This document shows positions 34,832-44,324 of a DNA stretch of 64,000 bases, in pieces (position 1 is the first letter of the stretch; every line of letters begins with the position of its first letter). The stretch comes from an uncultured Chlamydiae bacterium. GTDB lineage: Bacteria > Chlamydiota > Chlamydiia > Chlamydiales > Rhabdochlamydiaceae. The notes beneath the pieces are model-generated. The model had not been told where the DNA came from. It did not search any database and saw nothing but the letters and a program-made list of their open reading frames with translations. The stretch lies in contig CAIJXB010000026.1 in assembly GCA_903824495.1 (NCBI GenBank), forward strand, positions 1 through 64,000, given 5' to 3'. A program made the translations under genes and the position numbers.

Positions 34832-35815
34832 CTAACGACGAATTAAGCAGCAGGTTCTTACTTTTGAATCCTCTGATAGGATGCTTTTCATAGCCTGAAC
34901 CCAATCTTCTCTTCGTCCTAAAGCAGGACACCTATGAGCTGAGTATCCAGCTTCTTTAAGAGGAGCTAAATACTCTTGCTCGATTTCAAAAAGAGTTTCA
35001 ATGTGATCAGAAGTAAAACTTAAAGGAAGAAACACGATGTGTTTTTTTTCTCCAATCCAATTCTTAACTTGATTACACATATCTATTGTTGAAGGCGTGA
35101 TCCACTGAGCTCTTCCAAACTTTGATTGGTAACTTAAAAGAGAGGAAGCTTTAGGAAAGTGCGACGAGATCTTTTGAAAAGAGGCTTCGCACTCTTTTTG
35201 ATACGGATCCCCTTCTTTAATAAAACTCTCCGGGAGTCCATGCGCAGAAAATAGCAAAACTGTTTCTTCTTCTTTTAGCTTTTTTTCTGCTAAAAACTCT
35301 TTTGTGTTTTGAGTAAAAGCTTCCACATACTTTTCATGGGTGGGGTATGAAGGAATCCACCTCAATTTTTTACAAATAGAAGAAGATAGGTTTTTACAAA
35401 ACCATCTTGCAATGCTTCCAGTTGTTGCATAGCTAAATTGTGGGAAGAGAGGAAAGACCAAGATCTCCTCTGCATCAAGTAGGCTAATCTTTTCTATAAA
35501 TGCTTTGTGTGTCTTTCTTAAATAGCGATGGAAGCAGATCGTGGGAAGCTGCATCGCTTCTCCTAAAGAAGATCCTACCCACTCCGTATCTTCGAAGATA
35601 GGAGATTTTCCTCCGATCATTCCATAGTCTTTAGCCACTCTGACTGATCTTTTGCGAGCAATCTTTTTAAAAAAGAGATCTTGAAGAAATCCGGGCAAGG
35701 GCGTACGAATGACATCTTTATCCGTTAAAAGGGCCTCTAAAAAATCAGGCACCTCATCCAAATCTCGGGGCCCTCCAAAATTGATCACCAAAAGCGCTGT
35801 TTTCATTTTAGACAT
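34832..35815 (-). CDS. hemH: Ferrochelatase
   Basis: Ferrochelatase inserts ferrous iron into protoporphyrin IX, the last step of haem synthesis. The 327 residues begin MKTALLVINFGGPRDLDEV after a short MSK lead. They include the conserved LFSAHGLPESFIKEGDPY with the catalytic His, YQSKFGRAQWI, and FLPLSFTSDHIETLFEIE. A C-terminal CC pair is present, but the four cysteines of iron-sulfur ferrochelatases are not. It is divergent from the binding-protein gene at 35878 across 62 bases, as for hemZ and its neighbour in C. trachomatis (CT485-CT486 from memory). Confidence 0.95.
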   Translation of the reverse strand: MSKMKTALLVINFGGPRDLDEVPDFLEALLTDKDVIRTPLPGFLQDLFFKKIARKRSVRVAKDYGMIGGKSPIFEDTEWVGSSLGEAMQLPTICFHRYLRKTHKAFIEKISLLDAEEILVFPLFPQFSYATTGSIARWFCKNLSSSICKKLRWIPSYPTHEKYVEAFTQNTKEFLAEKKLKEEETVLLFSAHGLPESFIKEGDPYQKECEASFQKISSHFPKASSLLSYQSKFGRAQWITPSTIDMCNQVKNWIGEKKHIVFLPLSFTSDHIETLFEIEQEYLAPLKEAGYSAHRCPALGRREDWVQAMKSILSEDSKVRTCCLIRR

Positions 35816-35877
35816 TGTGAAGCTACTCTTTTTTTTGCTATATTGATCGTGATAGAATACAGTAGAGAGCTTTTAAA

Positions 35878-36615
35878 ATGTTTGCCAAACTTTTTATTTT
35901 TTGTAGCCTTTTTTTTCTTGCAGGATGTGGATCCCCTTCTTCTTCTCAAAAATATGAAATTGCGATAGATCCTTCTTGGGCCCCTCTTAATTTTCAAGAT
36001 AGACAAAATAACGTTTTGGGATTTGTAACAGAGCTTCTCACTGAAGTTTCTAAACAAGAAAAAATCTCACTCTCCATTTTAAATACAAACTGGGATTCTC
36101 TTCTTGAAGGACTTAAGGGGGGGAAATACCAAGGGGTCTTAACTTCTTTACATCCCTATAATTTCAACCAAGATCTCTACTCTTTCTCAGAGTCCTTTTT
36201 AGAACTTGGACCAGTACTTATTGTCCCGATGCAAAGCTCAGATGCATCACTTGAAAAAATGTCTGAAAAAGCAGTCGGCGCACTATCTGGAAGTCCAGAA
36301 GTATTGCTTCTTGAAAAGGATCCCACGATCCTTATTCATACTTATGACACTATTCCTGATGCTTTAAATGATTTAGTTGCTGGAAACATTCAAGCAGCTC
36401 TTCTTCCCTCTTTAACAGCCTCAGCGTATGTCAATCATTTGTACTTTAGAAAGCTTAAGGTCGCGTCAAAGCCACTTACCGAAGAATCTCTAAAGCTGAT
36501 TACGTTAAAAGGGAAGTCCCCTCAGTTGATTGAGAAGTTCAACAAAGCTCTTGATCATATGAAAAAAAATGGGGACTACGAAAAACTTTTAACTAAGTGG
36601 GAGCTTTCTAGTTGA
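35878..36615 (+). CDS. Amino-acid ABC transporter substrate-binding lipoprotein
   Basis: The 245-residue periplasmic binding protein is of the SBP-bac-3 family (GlnH/FliY/ArtJ type). The signal peptide ends in the lipobox LAGC, so the protein is tethered to the membrane by a lipid. YEIAIDPSWAPLNFQDRQNN is the family start, followed by GFVTELLTEVSKQ and a second lobe with DALNDLVAGNIQAALLP. The ligand is probably a polar or basic amino acid. It is divergent from hemH. A hypothetical gene overlaps its stop by four bases. No permease or ATPase partner is encoded nearby. Confidence 0.9.
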   Translation: MFAKLFIFCSLFFLAGCGSPSSSQKYEIAIDPSWAPLNFQDRQNNVLGFVTELLTEVSKQEKISLSILNTNWDSLLEGLKGGKYQGVLTSLHPYNFNQDLYSFSESFLELGPVLIVPMQSSDASLEKMSEKAVGALSGSPEVLLLEKDPTILIHTYDTIPDALNDLVAGNIQAALLPSLTASAYVNHLYFRKLKVASKPLTEESLKLITLKGKSPQLIEKFNKALDHMKKNGDYEKLLTKWELSS

Positions 36616-37208
36616 TAACAACGAGATTTCCGCCTTCAGAGCTGTCTTTGAAAAATTCTTATGGGTCTTTCAACGAAGAAAACCCTACTGCTTCTATATC
36701 CCTTGCTCTTAGAGCTCTAAAACCTGAGACTTTGTCTCGGGCTTCAATCAAAGATCGGATTGTAGTAAAGGATTCTTCAGAAACAATTGTTCATTTACTT
36801 TCAAAAAAGCCTAGGGTGAATTCAACTTCCCTGTTAACCAAATCATACCTCACCTTTGAAGATCTTGAACTCCTTATGCCTGGTTCGGTTACCTTGTTAA
36901 CTGATCCTTATCTTACCTTCGAAGACCTTCAGTTCTTTAAGTTTCTAGAAAAAAAAGGCATGCAATCCAAATACGTTTCTCTTTTAAATGAATTACGCAA
37001 GCCTCTTACAGATAAAGAGCTAGTTCTATTTCTAAAACAAATCCTTCTTGTGCTTTTCTTCAAGATCGATCCAAATGTCGCTAACGACTTTGGAGAGCTG
37101 CTGCCTGCCTTGATTGCAAAGCATCTAAACAATCCTAGAACTTCTGCAGACAATCGCAAGCTACTAGACTCCGTATACACTAAATACTTGCTGGTCTCAG
37201 AGACTTAA
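36612..37208 (+). CDS. Hypothetical protein with repeated YLTFEDL motif
   Basis: I do not recognise this 198-residue protein. The start is TTG at 36612, overlapping the previous stop as TTGA, with GGGAG eight bases upstream. The next Met is near residue 89, so the TTG start is likely if the gene is real. It has no signal peptide. The segment KSYLTFEDLELL is repeated as DPYLTFEDLQFF about 25 residues later. The C-terminal half is helical. It converges on glgP, with four bases of overlap between the two stops. A role with the upstream binding protein is possible only by position. Confidence 0.6.
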   Translation: MITTRFPPSELSLKNSYGSFNEENPTASISLALRALKPETLSRASIKDRIVVKDSSETIVHLLSKKPRVNSTSLLTKSYLTFEDLELLMPGSVTLLTDPYLTFEDLQFFKFLEKKGMQSKYVSLLNELRKPLTDKELVLFLKQILLVLFFKIDPNVANDFGELLPALIAKHLNNPRTSADNRKLLDSVYTKYLLVSET

Positions 37209-39781
37209 GCTCCGTTTGGCAAGATTCTGCATTTATCGTGCTCACTATAAGAAGCTCTGACTTCTTCTAAATAAGCAGGATCTATGGGACAAGGTTTTAA
37301 ACCCCAAACTTCACGAGCATAGTTATGGATCGACTCATCAGTTGAAAAAAGGCCCATGCCTGCTATGTTATGGATACAGTACTTAGCCCATTTGAGCGGA
37401 TCCAAAAAGAGCTCTTCTACTTTTTTCTGAGTCTCGTAATAGCTCATGAGATCTTTTAAAATGAAGTAACGATCTCCTAGTTCTGCTGACTGCTCATTCA
37501 ACAGGATATCGTGTAAGTGGGATAGGGTTTGTCTCTCTTCTTCATTTTCTGTGAGCAGATCTCCCTTAAGAGCTCCCATAACCTGTCTAATACGTGAATC
37601 TTGTGAGTAGATACTCCAAGAATTATAAGAGTTCGTTTTTTGAAGCTCTTCGATTTCCTGCGCAGAGCTACCAAAAGAAAAGGGCCACCATTCACTCGTG
37701 ACTTCTTTATGCATTTCAATGTTCGCCCCATCTTCAGTACCGATTGTAAGAGCGCCGTTCATTGTAAGCTTCATGTTCCCTGTCCCTGAAGCTTCCATGC
37801 CGGCTGTTGAGATTTGCTGAGAAAGATCTGCAGCAGGGATGATTAGCTCGGCTTTAGAAACATTGTAATTTTCAATAAAGATAATCCGCAGTTTCGAGTT
37901 AACAGCCGGATCATTGTTTACTTTCCTTGCAACTATGTAAATGAGCTGGATGATCTCTTTAGCCACTTCGTAGCCGGGAGCCGCTTTGCCGGCAAAAATA
38001 ATCTGTCTTTTAACTTTACGAGCGTCGTAGTTTTCCTTCAGCTCAAAATAAAGCATCAAAGCATGCAAAACATTCAAAAGCTGCCTTTTGTACTCATGGA
38101 TTCTTTTGATTTGAACATCATAAATAGCCTCTTCACCCAAGGGCTCTGTGAAGCCAAGAACGCGACCGCTAAAGTCGCGTATCGGATTTTGAGTAGACAG
38201 GAAGTTTTTTAAGATGGTCTTGTTTTCTTTTTTAATTTTTAAGAACTCTTCAAGGACAGCTTTATCATCTGCAAACTTAGAAAGCTCTCTAACCACACGA
38301 AAATCCGTAATCCACTTCTTGCTAATAAGCTTTGTAATAAACTCGGCAAGAAGCGGATTGCAGTGAAGAAGCCAGCGTCTTTGTGTGACACCATTTGTGA
38401 CATTTGTAAACTTGCCTGGGTACATCTCATCAAAGTCTTTAAAAAGAACTTTTCTCAAGATCTCTGAATGCAGCGCTGCCACTCCATTGACCCTTTGGCT
38501 TCCGTAAATCGCTAGGTGGGCCATTTTTACTTGCCCTCCTTCAATAAAAGACATCCGGCGGAGTTTTTCTTCATCTCCTGGAAATTTTTTACGAACCGCC
38601 GTACAAAAATCCTGATTGAGTCTTTCAATGATTCTATATTGGCGGGGAAGCAGGGTTCTGACTCTTGTCTGGTTCCACTCCTCTAACGACTCCCTTAAAA
38701 TCGTATGATTGGTATAACCAAAACAAGTTCTAACTACATCCCAGGCTTCTCCCCAAACAAAATCGTGTTCTTTAAGTAAAATCCTCATGAGCTCTGCGAT
38801 GACAAGAGCCGGATGTGTGTCATTGATCTGGATCCTTACCTTGTCAGCAAAAAAACTCATGTCAGGATAGTGTTTTAGATAGTGGGAGATAATGTCTTGG
38901 ATCGATGCCGAAGCGAGTAAAAATTCTTGTTTCAGCCGAAATCTTTTTCCAAGCTCTGTGTTGTCATTAGGATAGAGAACGTCTGTTAAAGAGGTGTTTT
39001 CTCCTGCTTGATCTAAATGACCTGCATTGAACCTTTGAAGCTGAAAGTTACGAGGAGATTCCTTTGTCGTCCAGAGCCTCAAAGTATTTACGTTGAAATC
39101 ACCTGATTCTTTGTATCCGATGATTGGAACATCGAAAGGAAGGGCTCTAACCTCTTCATAATCTGAAAGCTCAAAGACCTCTTCTTCTCTTTTATTTTTC
39201 GTAGAAATCTCTTGTCCTGAAAAATAAACAGTTGCAGCGCTGGCATCCCTTCGAAACTCCCAAGGGTTTTCATGCAAGAGCCATGGATCCGGTCTTTCTA
39301 TTTGTACACCATCCCAAACTTCTTGATCGAAAATTCCATACTGGTATCGAAGGCCGTATCCAATCGCTGGATATTGCTGCGTGGAAAGAGAATCTAAAAG
39401 ACAAGATGCTAGTCGCCCTAAGCCTCCGTTCCCAAGACCTGGATCTGATTCATAAAAAAGCTCTTCTTCAAAAGACCTTCCAAGCTTTTGCATAACCCGG
39501 CGAATTAATTTTGTGGCTCTGAGGTTCGTTACGTTATTACCTAAAAATCTTCCCGGCAAATATTCCATGCATAGATAATAAAGCGTTCTCACTTGCTGCT
39601 TGCGATATGTTTTTGCAGTCGCTGTCCAGTTGATCATGAGCTCTTCTCGAAGGGTCAGGGCGCAAGCTCTATAAAATTCTTCAGGATCAGCTTCTTGTAC
39701 CGTAACTCCCATCATTGTAATGAGATAATGGTGGATCTTCTGTACCAGCTTTTCTGCTTGAAATTCAAGATCTAGTTCCAC
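37205..39781 (-). CDS. glgP: Glycogen phosphorylase
   Basis: This PLP enzyme releases glucose-1-phosphate from glycogen. The 858-residue product matches the maltodextrin/glycogen phosphorylase family. GNGGLGRLASCLLDSL lies near residue 115 and INDTHPALVIAELMRIL near 325. EASGTGNMKLTMNGALTIG carries the PLP lysine (in GNMK), and TEDGANIEM follows. The start is GTG at 39781, with AAGGGG nine bases upstream. Chlamydiae keep glycogen metabolism and export glycogen enzymes to the inclusion in some species. No signal peptide is visible here. It is convergent with the 36612 gene and divergent from sthA. Confidence 0.97.
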   Translation of the reverse strand: MELDLEFQAEKLVQKIHHYLITMMGVTVQEADPEEFYRACALTLREELMINWTATAKTYRKQQVRTLYYLCMEYLPGRFLGNNVTNLRATKLIRRVMQKLGRSFEEELFYESDPGLGNGGLGRLASCLLDSLSTQQYPAIGYGLRYQYGIFDQEVWDGVQIERPDPWLLHENPWEFRRDASAATVYFSGQEISTKNKREEEVFELSDYEEVRALPFDVPIIGYKESGDFNVNTLRLWTTKESPRNFQLQRFNAGHLDQAGENTSLTDVLYPNDNTELGKRFRLKQEFLLASASIQDIISHYLKHYPDMSFFADKVRIQINDTHPALVIAELMRILLKEHDFVWGEAWDVVRTCFGYTNHTILRESLEEWNQTRVRTLLPRQYRIIERLNQDFCTAVRKKFPGDEEKLRRMSFIEGGQVKMAHLAIYGSQRVNGVAALHSEILRKVLFKDFDEMYPGKFTNVTNGVTQRRWLLHCNPLLAEFITKLISKKWITDFRVVRELSKFADDKAVLEEFLKIKKENKTILKNFLSTQNPIRDFSGRVLGFTEPLGEEAIYDVQIKRIHEYKRQLLNVLHALMLYFELKENYDARKVKRQIIFAGKAAPGYEVAKEIIQLIYIVARKVNNDPAVNSKLRIIFIENYNVSKAELIIPAADLSQQISTAGMEASGTGNMKLTMNGALTIGTEDGANIEMHKEVTSEWWPFSFGSSAQEIEELQKTNSYNSWSIYSQDSRIRQVMGALKGDLLTENEEERQTLSHLHDILLNEQSAELGDRYFILKDLMSYYETQKKVEELFLDPLKWAKYCIHNIAGMGLFSTDESIHNYAREVWGLKPCPIDPAYLEEVRASYSEHDKCRILPNGA

Positions 39782-39895
39782 TTAAAAATACCCCTTGTTA
39801 GCACGAGACTCGCTTCACACTACCTATTAGTATTTTTTTCTTTCAACAGAATACTATATTTTCTATTATGCGATTTTCATGAGGGCACTTAACTT

Positions 39896-41311
39896 ATGCA
39901 ATCCACCTACGACCTTATTGTTATCGGCACCGGTCCTGCCGGAGAAAAAGCAGCAGTTAAAGCTGCCTACTTTGGACACAAAGTAGCTATCATTGAAAGG
40001 CACACGGTCTTTGGAGGTGCTGAGGTTGTTACAGGAACTCTCCCTTCTAAAACACTGAAAGAAACCGCCCTTTATTTTTCTGGAAAAAATGAAAAAGGTG
40101 TCTTTGGAATAGAAAGAAGCCTTCATCATAAGGCTACTTTAGAAGACTTCATGTATCGAAAAAATTACGTAACAGAATCTGTTGCGGAAGAGATCAAAGA
40201 AAATCTCATCCGCCACGGCGTTGACATTTTTATGGGGACTGCAACGTTTGAAGATGAGTACACCCTATCCATCACTTCCCCTTCAGCACCTACTCAAAAA
40301 ATTACCGGCAAAAACATCATCATCGCAACAGGATCGTATCCATATCATCCGGCTAACATCCCCTTTGATGGGATAAAAGTTCACGACTCTGATTCCATTT
40401 TGCACATCCATTGGCTTCCGAAATCTCTTTGTATCGTAGGAGCGGGTGTCATCGGATGTGAATATGCAACGATCTTTGCAACAATGGGAACAAAAGTCTA
40501 TCTCATCCACGATAAACAAACGATCCTCCCTCAGATCGACCAAGAGCTCGCCAGGAGTCTTATTGTTTTGATGCAAGAAGAAGGGGTTGAGATCCTGTTC
40601 AATACAAGCGTTGAAAAGATAGAGGTCCCTAAAGATCAAGAAGCTCCTTTGCAGATCAGGCTTCAAAATGGCCAAGAGATAAAAGCTGACATGTATCTCT
40701 TTGCGGCAGGTCGCAGCGGCAACACAAAAGCTCTTGGCTGTGATAAGATCGGTCTTAAAATGGCCAAGAGAGAAACCTTGGCTGTTGACGAACAGTACCG
40801 CACCAATATTCCTCACATCTTTGCAGTAGGTGATGTCATCGGATTCCCTTCCCTTGCAAGTACGAGCATGGACCAGGGAAGAGTTGCCGTTGCTCACATC
40901 TTTCAAACGCAAGATCTGCAACATCTTCCTTCCCACTTTCCCTACGGCATCTACACGATCCCTGAAATTTCTATGGTAGGACAAACAGAAGAAGAGATGA
41001 TCGCATCAAAAATCCCTTATTGCTGCGGTAGATCCCGCTACGCTGACATGGCAAGAGGAAAGATCATGGGAGCCCAAAGTGGTTTCATGAAGATCATCTT
41101 TCGAAAAGGGGATTTAAAAATTTGTGGAGTACATATCATTGGTCACATCGCAACAGAGATCATTCACTTTGGGCTTGAGCTTGTAGAGTCAGAGCAGACC
41201 CTTTATGACGTGATTGGCAAAGTGTTTAACTTTCCAACATTGCATGACCTCTATAAATACGCAGCTTATGATGGTCTTAGCAATCTAACAGGCCATAAAA
41301 TAAAACCTTAA
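39896..41311 (+). CDS. sthA: Soluble pyridine nucleotide transhydrogenase
   Basis: SthA exchanges reducing equivalents between NADPH and NAD. The 471 residues have the flavoprotein disulfide reductase fold: VIGTGPAGEKAAVKAA (FAD), IVGAGVIGCEYATIFA (NAD(P)) and FAVGDVIGFPSLAS. The redox CxxxxC of lipoamide dehydrogenase is missing (GGAEVVTGTLPSKTLKE), and the C-terminal dimer region reads HIATEIIHFGL and FNFPTLHDLYKYAAYDGL. Both features identify SthA rather than Lpd. GAGGG stands upstream of the ATG. The next gene follows by 16 bases. Confidence 0.9.
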   Translation: MQSTYDLIVIGTGPAGEKAAVKAAYFGHKVAIIERHTVFGGAEVVTGTLPSKTLKETALYFSGKNEKGVFGIERSLHHKATLEDFMYRKNYVTESVAEEIKENLIRHGVDIFMGTATFEDEYTLSITSPSAPTQKITGKNIIIATGSYPYHPANIPFDGIKVHDSDSILHIHWLPKSLCIVGAGVIGCEYATIFATMGTKVYLIHDKQTILPQIDQELARSLIVLMQEEGVEILFNTSVEKIEVPKDQEAPLQIRLQNGQEIKADMYLFAAGRSGNTKALGCDKIGLKMAKRETLAVDEQYRTNIPHIFAVGDVIGFPSLASTSMDQGRVAVAHIFQTQDLQHLPSHFPYGIYTIPEISMVGQTEEEMIASKIPYCCGRSRYADMARGKIMGAQSGFMKIIFRKGDLKICGVHIIGHIATEIIHFGLELVESEQTLYDVIGKVFNFPTLHDLYKYAAYDGLSNLTGHKIKP

Positions 41312-41327
41312 AAAGAGGCGTTTCTTC

Positions 41328-41852
41328 ATGTCGCTAAATCCCCTTGTAGAGCAGCTGTACCTCGCAAAAACATTGAAAGAAACCCCTCTTGCCATCGATC
41401 CACATTATCTTTCCTTTCGTCCTGATCTCCTCTCCTCGCTCGCAAAAGCTTTTGAGCCTATGATCTCTTCTTTGCATTATGACTTCCTCTATCCTCTTGA
41501 ACTTTTTTCTGTGCCTTTAGCTACTCACTTATCTCTCATGTATAATATCCCTCTTTTCCTCTCATTAGAAACGGAAGAGTTCATACAGGCCGGTCAAACA
41601 GCCCTACTAATTAATGCCTCTTCCTCCTTTTCTTCAGAACTAGCCTCTACCTTAGAGGCTTTTAAAAACCGAGATGTCTTTGTTTCAGATACTCTTACTT
41701 TATTAGAACCTGCACCTGAATGGAAGAAAACGACTCAAAATTTGGGGCTTACCCTACACAGTTTATGGGACATTAAAACTCTCCAAAATGATTTAAATAC
41801 GCTACTACATCAAAATAGTTATTCCAAAATCCATTCATCGGCTATAAGCTAA
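41328..41852 (+). CDS. Degenerate phosphoribosyltransferase-like protein
   Basis: The 174 residues match the outline of orotate phosphoribosyltransferase. LSSLAKAFEPMISSLHYDFL and PLELFSVPLATHLSLMYNIP follow the "D-x-I-x-G-xx-x-G-x-PLAT-x-x" pattern. However, the PRPP loop that should read like DDVITTG is LLINASSSFSSE, with no acidic pair. Activity is unlikely, and a regulatory or structural role would fit better. It is 16 bases after sthA and 15 before sctJ, so it may be co-transcribed with the type III secretion genes. The fold call is tentative. Confidence 0.55.
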   Translation: MSLNPLVEQLYLAKTLKETPLAIDPHYLSFRPDLLSSLAKAFEPMISSLHYDFLYPLELFSVPLATHLSLMYNIPLFLSLETEEFIQAGQTALLINASSSFSSELASTLEAFKNRDVFVSDTLTLLEPAPEWKKTTQNLGLTLHSLWDIKTLQNDLNTLLHQNSYSKIHSSAIS

Positions 41853-41867
41853 AAGAAAAGGACATTT

Positions 41868-42815
41868 ATGACGCGCTCGCCTATTTCCCTGCTTAGACCT
41901 TCTATGGTTTATCGTATTTTTTCTTTACTTTTTGCACTTTTCCTCTTAACAGGTTGTGATAAAAATACAGAGATCGTCAGTAACTTAGAAGAGCGGCAAG
42001 CGAATGAAATCATCGTTTTTCTAGCAAGCAAGGGGATTGCTTCTTCTAAGACTCAGTCGGCTTCTGCTGGTCCCGGCGGCGGTCAAGGCGGCGTAAAATG
42101 GAGCATTACTGTTCCGGAAAAAATGGCCACAGATGCTATGGCGATTTTAAACCAAAATGGACTGCCAAGACTTAAAGGAACCAACTTACTCGACCTTTTT
42201 GCAAAGCAGGGCCTGATGTCTTCTGAAAAAGAGGAACAGATCCGTTACCAAGCAGGACTTGCCGAACAAATCGCTTCGACCATCCGTAAAATTGATGGCG
42301 TCATCGATGCTGATGTGCAGATCTCCTTCCCTTCCACAGAATCTACAGGAAGTGGCCTCCCTGGAGAAGCTACTCAGAGCAAAGTCACAGCAGCAGTCTA
42401 TGTAAAACACCAAGGGATCTTAGATGATCCCAACAGCCACCTTGTACTAAAAATCAAACGTCTTGTCTCCGGAAGCATTACAGGTCTTGATCTCAATGAT
42501 GTAACTGTGATCTCCGATAAAGCAAGATTTACAGACATCTCTCTGGCTCAAATGCCTGAAAACATTACAATGCAAGAGCAAGGCAAAGACTACGTCAGTA
42601 TCTGGTCTATTGTGATGAGCAAAACTTCAGCTTCTCGCTTTAGGACGCTCTTTCTCTTCCTTTCTGTCTGCGCACTTTTATTTGCTATCTGCGCCGGGTG
42701 GCTCATTTGGAAACTGTATCCTTCTTTAAAAACGAAAGGGGGACTGAAGCAGCTTTTAAAATCAGCGCCGTTTAAGTCTGATAAACTAGATGATAAAGAT
42801 AATGAGCCCTTATGA
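41868..42815 (+). CDS. sctJ: Type III secretion inner-membrane ring lipoprotein SctJ
   Basis: SctJ (YscJ/PrgK/CdsJ) forms the periplasmic-side inner-membrane ring of the injectisome. The 315-residue product has a signal peptide ending in LLTGC (lipobox). Two ring-building domains follow (LEERQANEIIVFLASKGI, and EQIRYQAGLAEQIASTIRKI with DADVQISFP). A glycine-rich linker (SAGPGGGQGG) lies between them, and a C-terminal membrane helix (about 265-285) comes before a basic tail. The ATG at 41868 has AAGGA at five bases. It opens the set sctJ, sctK-like, sctL, each overlapping the next by four bases. Confidence 0.95.
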   Translation: MTRSPISLLRPSMVYRIFSLLFALFLLTGCDKNTEIVSNLEERQANEIIVFLASKGIASSKTQSASAGPGGGQGGVKWSITVPEKMATDAMAILNQNGLPRLKGTNLLDLFAKQGLMSSEKEEQIRYQAGLAEQIASTIRKIDGVIDADVQISFPSTESTGSGLPGEATQSKVTAAVYVKHQGILDDPNSHLVLKIKRLVSGSITGLDLNDVTVISDKARFTDISLAQMPENITMQEQGKDYVSIWSIVMSKTSASRFRTLFLFLSVCALLFAICAGWLIWKLYPSLKTKGGLKQLLKSAPFKSDKLDDKDNEPL

Positions 42816-43696
42816 AACAACTTGGAAGGCTCGTCTGCAGAACATTCATAGAGAAAAGAAAAAGGGACTCTAGAAAGGAGCTTTTTTCTTTTCTCTCGCC
42901 TAAAGAAAAAGAGCTTGTCCTTAATCTCTCAGCGCCTTCTCACGACATTAGTTTAGGTTTTGATCTAATAGGTGATGTGTTAAAGAAGACTCATGCTTCA
43001 TGGCTCGTTCCTTTTCTTCGTCAGTTTTCAGAAAAAGAGATCTGTCTTTTTCTTTCTTCTTTAGATAAGACTAAAGCTGAGCAGCTAAAAAAGTCTCTTA
43101 AGTGTTCCATGCCTTTAGTCACTCTTACAGAAACTGCGGGGACGTTTTTCAAAGAAAAAATGGCCAGGTTTTTACTAACGGACGCAGAAGATTTAATTCC
43201 AGTAGAGGCTCTTGCTAAAACTGCCTTAAAACCTCTTTTAGATCTTTCATCTGTTGATCTTCGTTTGAGTATTGAACTTTTGGGACTACACGATTTAGCA
43301 GTCGAGCTCAAACAGATCATCGACAGCACGCAGCTCAAAAAGATCTACTCTATTTTTCCGAAAGAAAAAGAAGTCTACTTAAAATCCCTTGCTCATAAAA
43401 AAGAACCTGTTCTTTTCAAAAAGCTTGAAATCTCCCGTTGGGATGGAAAAGCAGAGACGCTTCTTCCCCTTCTTTTCCAAAGAGGACTTAATCGTTTAGG
43501 CAAAGCTCTTTATCCTGAAAGTCCTGATTTTATTTGGTATGTTAAACATCAAATGGAAATGGACGATGCTGCTACGCTCTCTTCTCTTTGCAAAAGTTTA
43601 GAGCACGTCAGAGCTTATACGTATCTATCTAAGCAGGTACTCGATGCTATTTCCTTTGTTCAAAAAATTACAATTAAACCTCCGGTCCCCTCATGA
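42812..43696 (+). CDS. Type III secretion SctK-like/CT560-type protein
   Basis: The 294-residue protein sits exactly where C. trachomatis has CT560, between cdsJ (CT559) and cdsL (CT561), overlapping both neighbours by ATGA. It is soluble and all-helical (LSIELLGLHDLAVELKQIID, TLSSLCKSLEHVRAYTYLS) without a signal peptide. SctK proteins are poorly conserved sorting-platform adaptors that link the ring to SctQ and SctL. Position and size support that role, but sequence similarity cannot be judged by eye. Co-translation with sctJ and sctL is likely. Confidence 0.75.
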   Translation: MKQLGRLVCRTFIEKRKRDSRKELFSFLSPKEKELVLNLSAPSHDISLGFDLIGDVLKKTHASWLVPFLRQFSEKEICLFLSSLDKTKAEQLKKSLKCSMPLVTLTETAGTFFKEKMARFLLTDAEDLIPVEALAKTALKPLLDLSSVDLRLSIELLGLHDLAVELKQIIDSTQLKKIYSIFPKEKEVYLKSLAHKKEPVLFKKLEISRWDGKAETLLPLLFQRGLNRLGKALYPESPDFIWYVKHQMEMDDAATLSSLCKSLEHVRAYTYLSKQVLDAISFVQKITIKPPVPS

Positions 43697-44316
43697 AAAA
43701 ACTATTTTCTTATCTATTCTCCGGCGACCTTCACTTCAGCTCCTCTGAAAAGATCATTCCAGCGCATGAGTTTAGTGAACTTTTAGAAGCTCATGAAGTC
43801 TTAGCAAAAGCCATTGAGCAGACAGAAAAAAAACGAAAAGAAGTAGAAGAAGAGTGTGAAACTCTCCGCCAGCAAGCCAAAGAAGAAGGGTTTCAAGAAG
43901 GGCTCAATCTTTTGAACAAACACTTCATCGATTTAGAAAAGCATGGAAGAAAGATCTACAGCGATACACAAAACAGCATTTTAAAGCTCGCCCTGCAAGC
44001 TGCTAAGAAAATTGTGAATAAAGAATTAGAGCTCCATCCAGAAACCATTGTCGATATTGTCATGCAAGCTCTCGCTCCCATCAAACAAAACCATCGCATT
44101 ACGATCTTTGTCAACAAAGCTGATAAAGACATCTTAGAAGAGCACAAACCTCAGATCAAAGAAATCTTCGAGCAGCTCCAATTCTTAGGAGTTCAAGAAC
44201 GAGCAGACATCGAGCCCGGTGGATGCCTCATAGAAACAGAAAGCGGAATCATCAACGCAAGCGCTGAAAATCAATGGAAGGCTTTAGAGAAAGCTTTTCA
44301 AAGATACATGAATTAA
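43693..44316 (+). CDS. sctL: Type III secretion ATPase stator SctL
   Basis: SctL (YscL/CdsL, related to FliH) holds and regulates the export ATPase SctN. The 207 residues have an N-terminal region and then a charged coiled coil (about 35-85, KAIEQTEKKRKEVEEECETL). The C-terminal domain has KLALQAAKKIVNKELELHPE and the FliH-type close VQERADIEPGGCLIETESG. It starts inside the previous stop (ATGA). The next type III gene, sctR, does not follow directly: an opposite-strand toxin-antitoxin pair and a hydrolase fill 44325-45968. Confidence 0.92.
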   Translation: MKKLFSYLFSGDLHFSSSEKIIPAHEFSELLEAHEVLAKAIEQTEKKRKEVEEECETLRQQAKEEGFQEGLNLLNKHFIDLEKHGRKIYSDTQNSILKLALQAAKKIVNKELELHPETIVDIVMQALAPIKQNHRITIFVNKADKDILEEHKPQIKEIFEQLQFLGVQERADIEPGGCLIETESGIINASAENQWKALEKAFQRYMN

Positions 44317-44324
44317 TGCGATTG

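Noticed and set aside
40283-40984. 233-codon minus-strand frame inside sthA
   Set aside because: It is a frame shadow of the flavoprotein gene, with no family pattern and no site.
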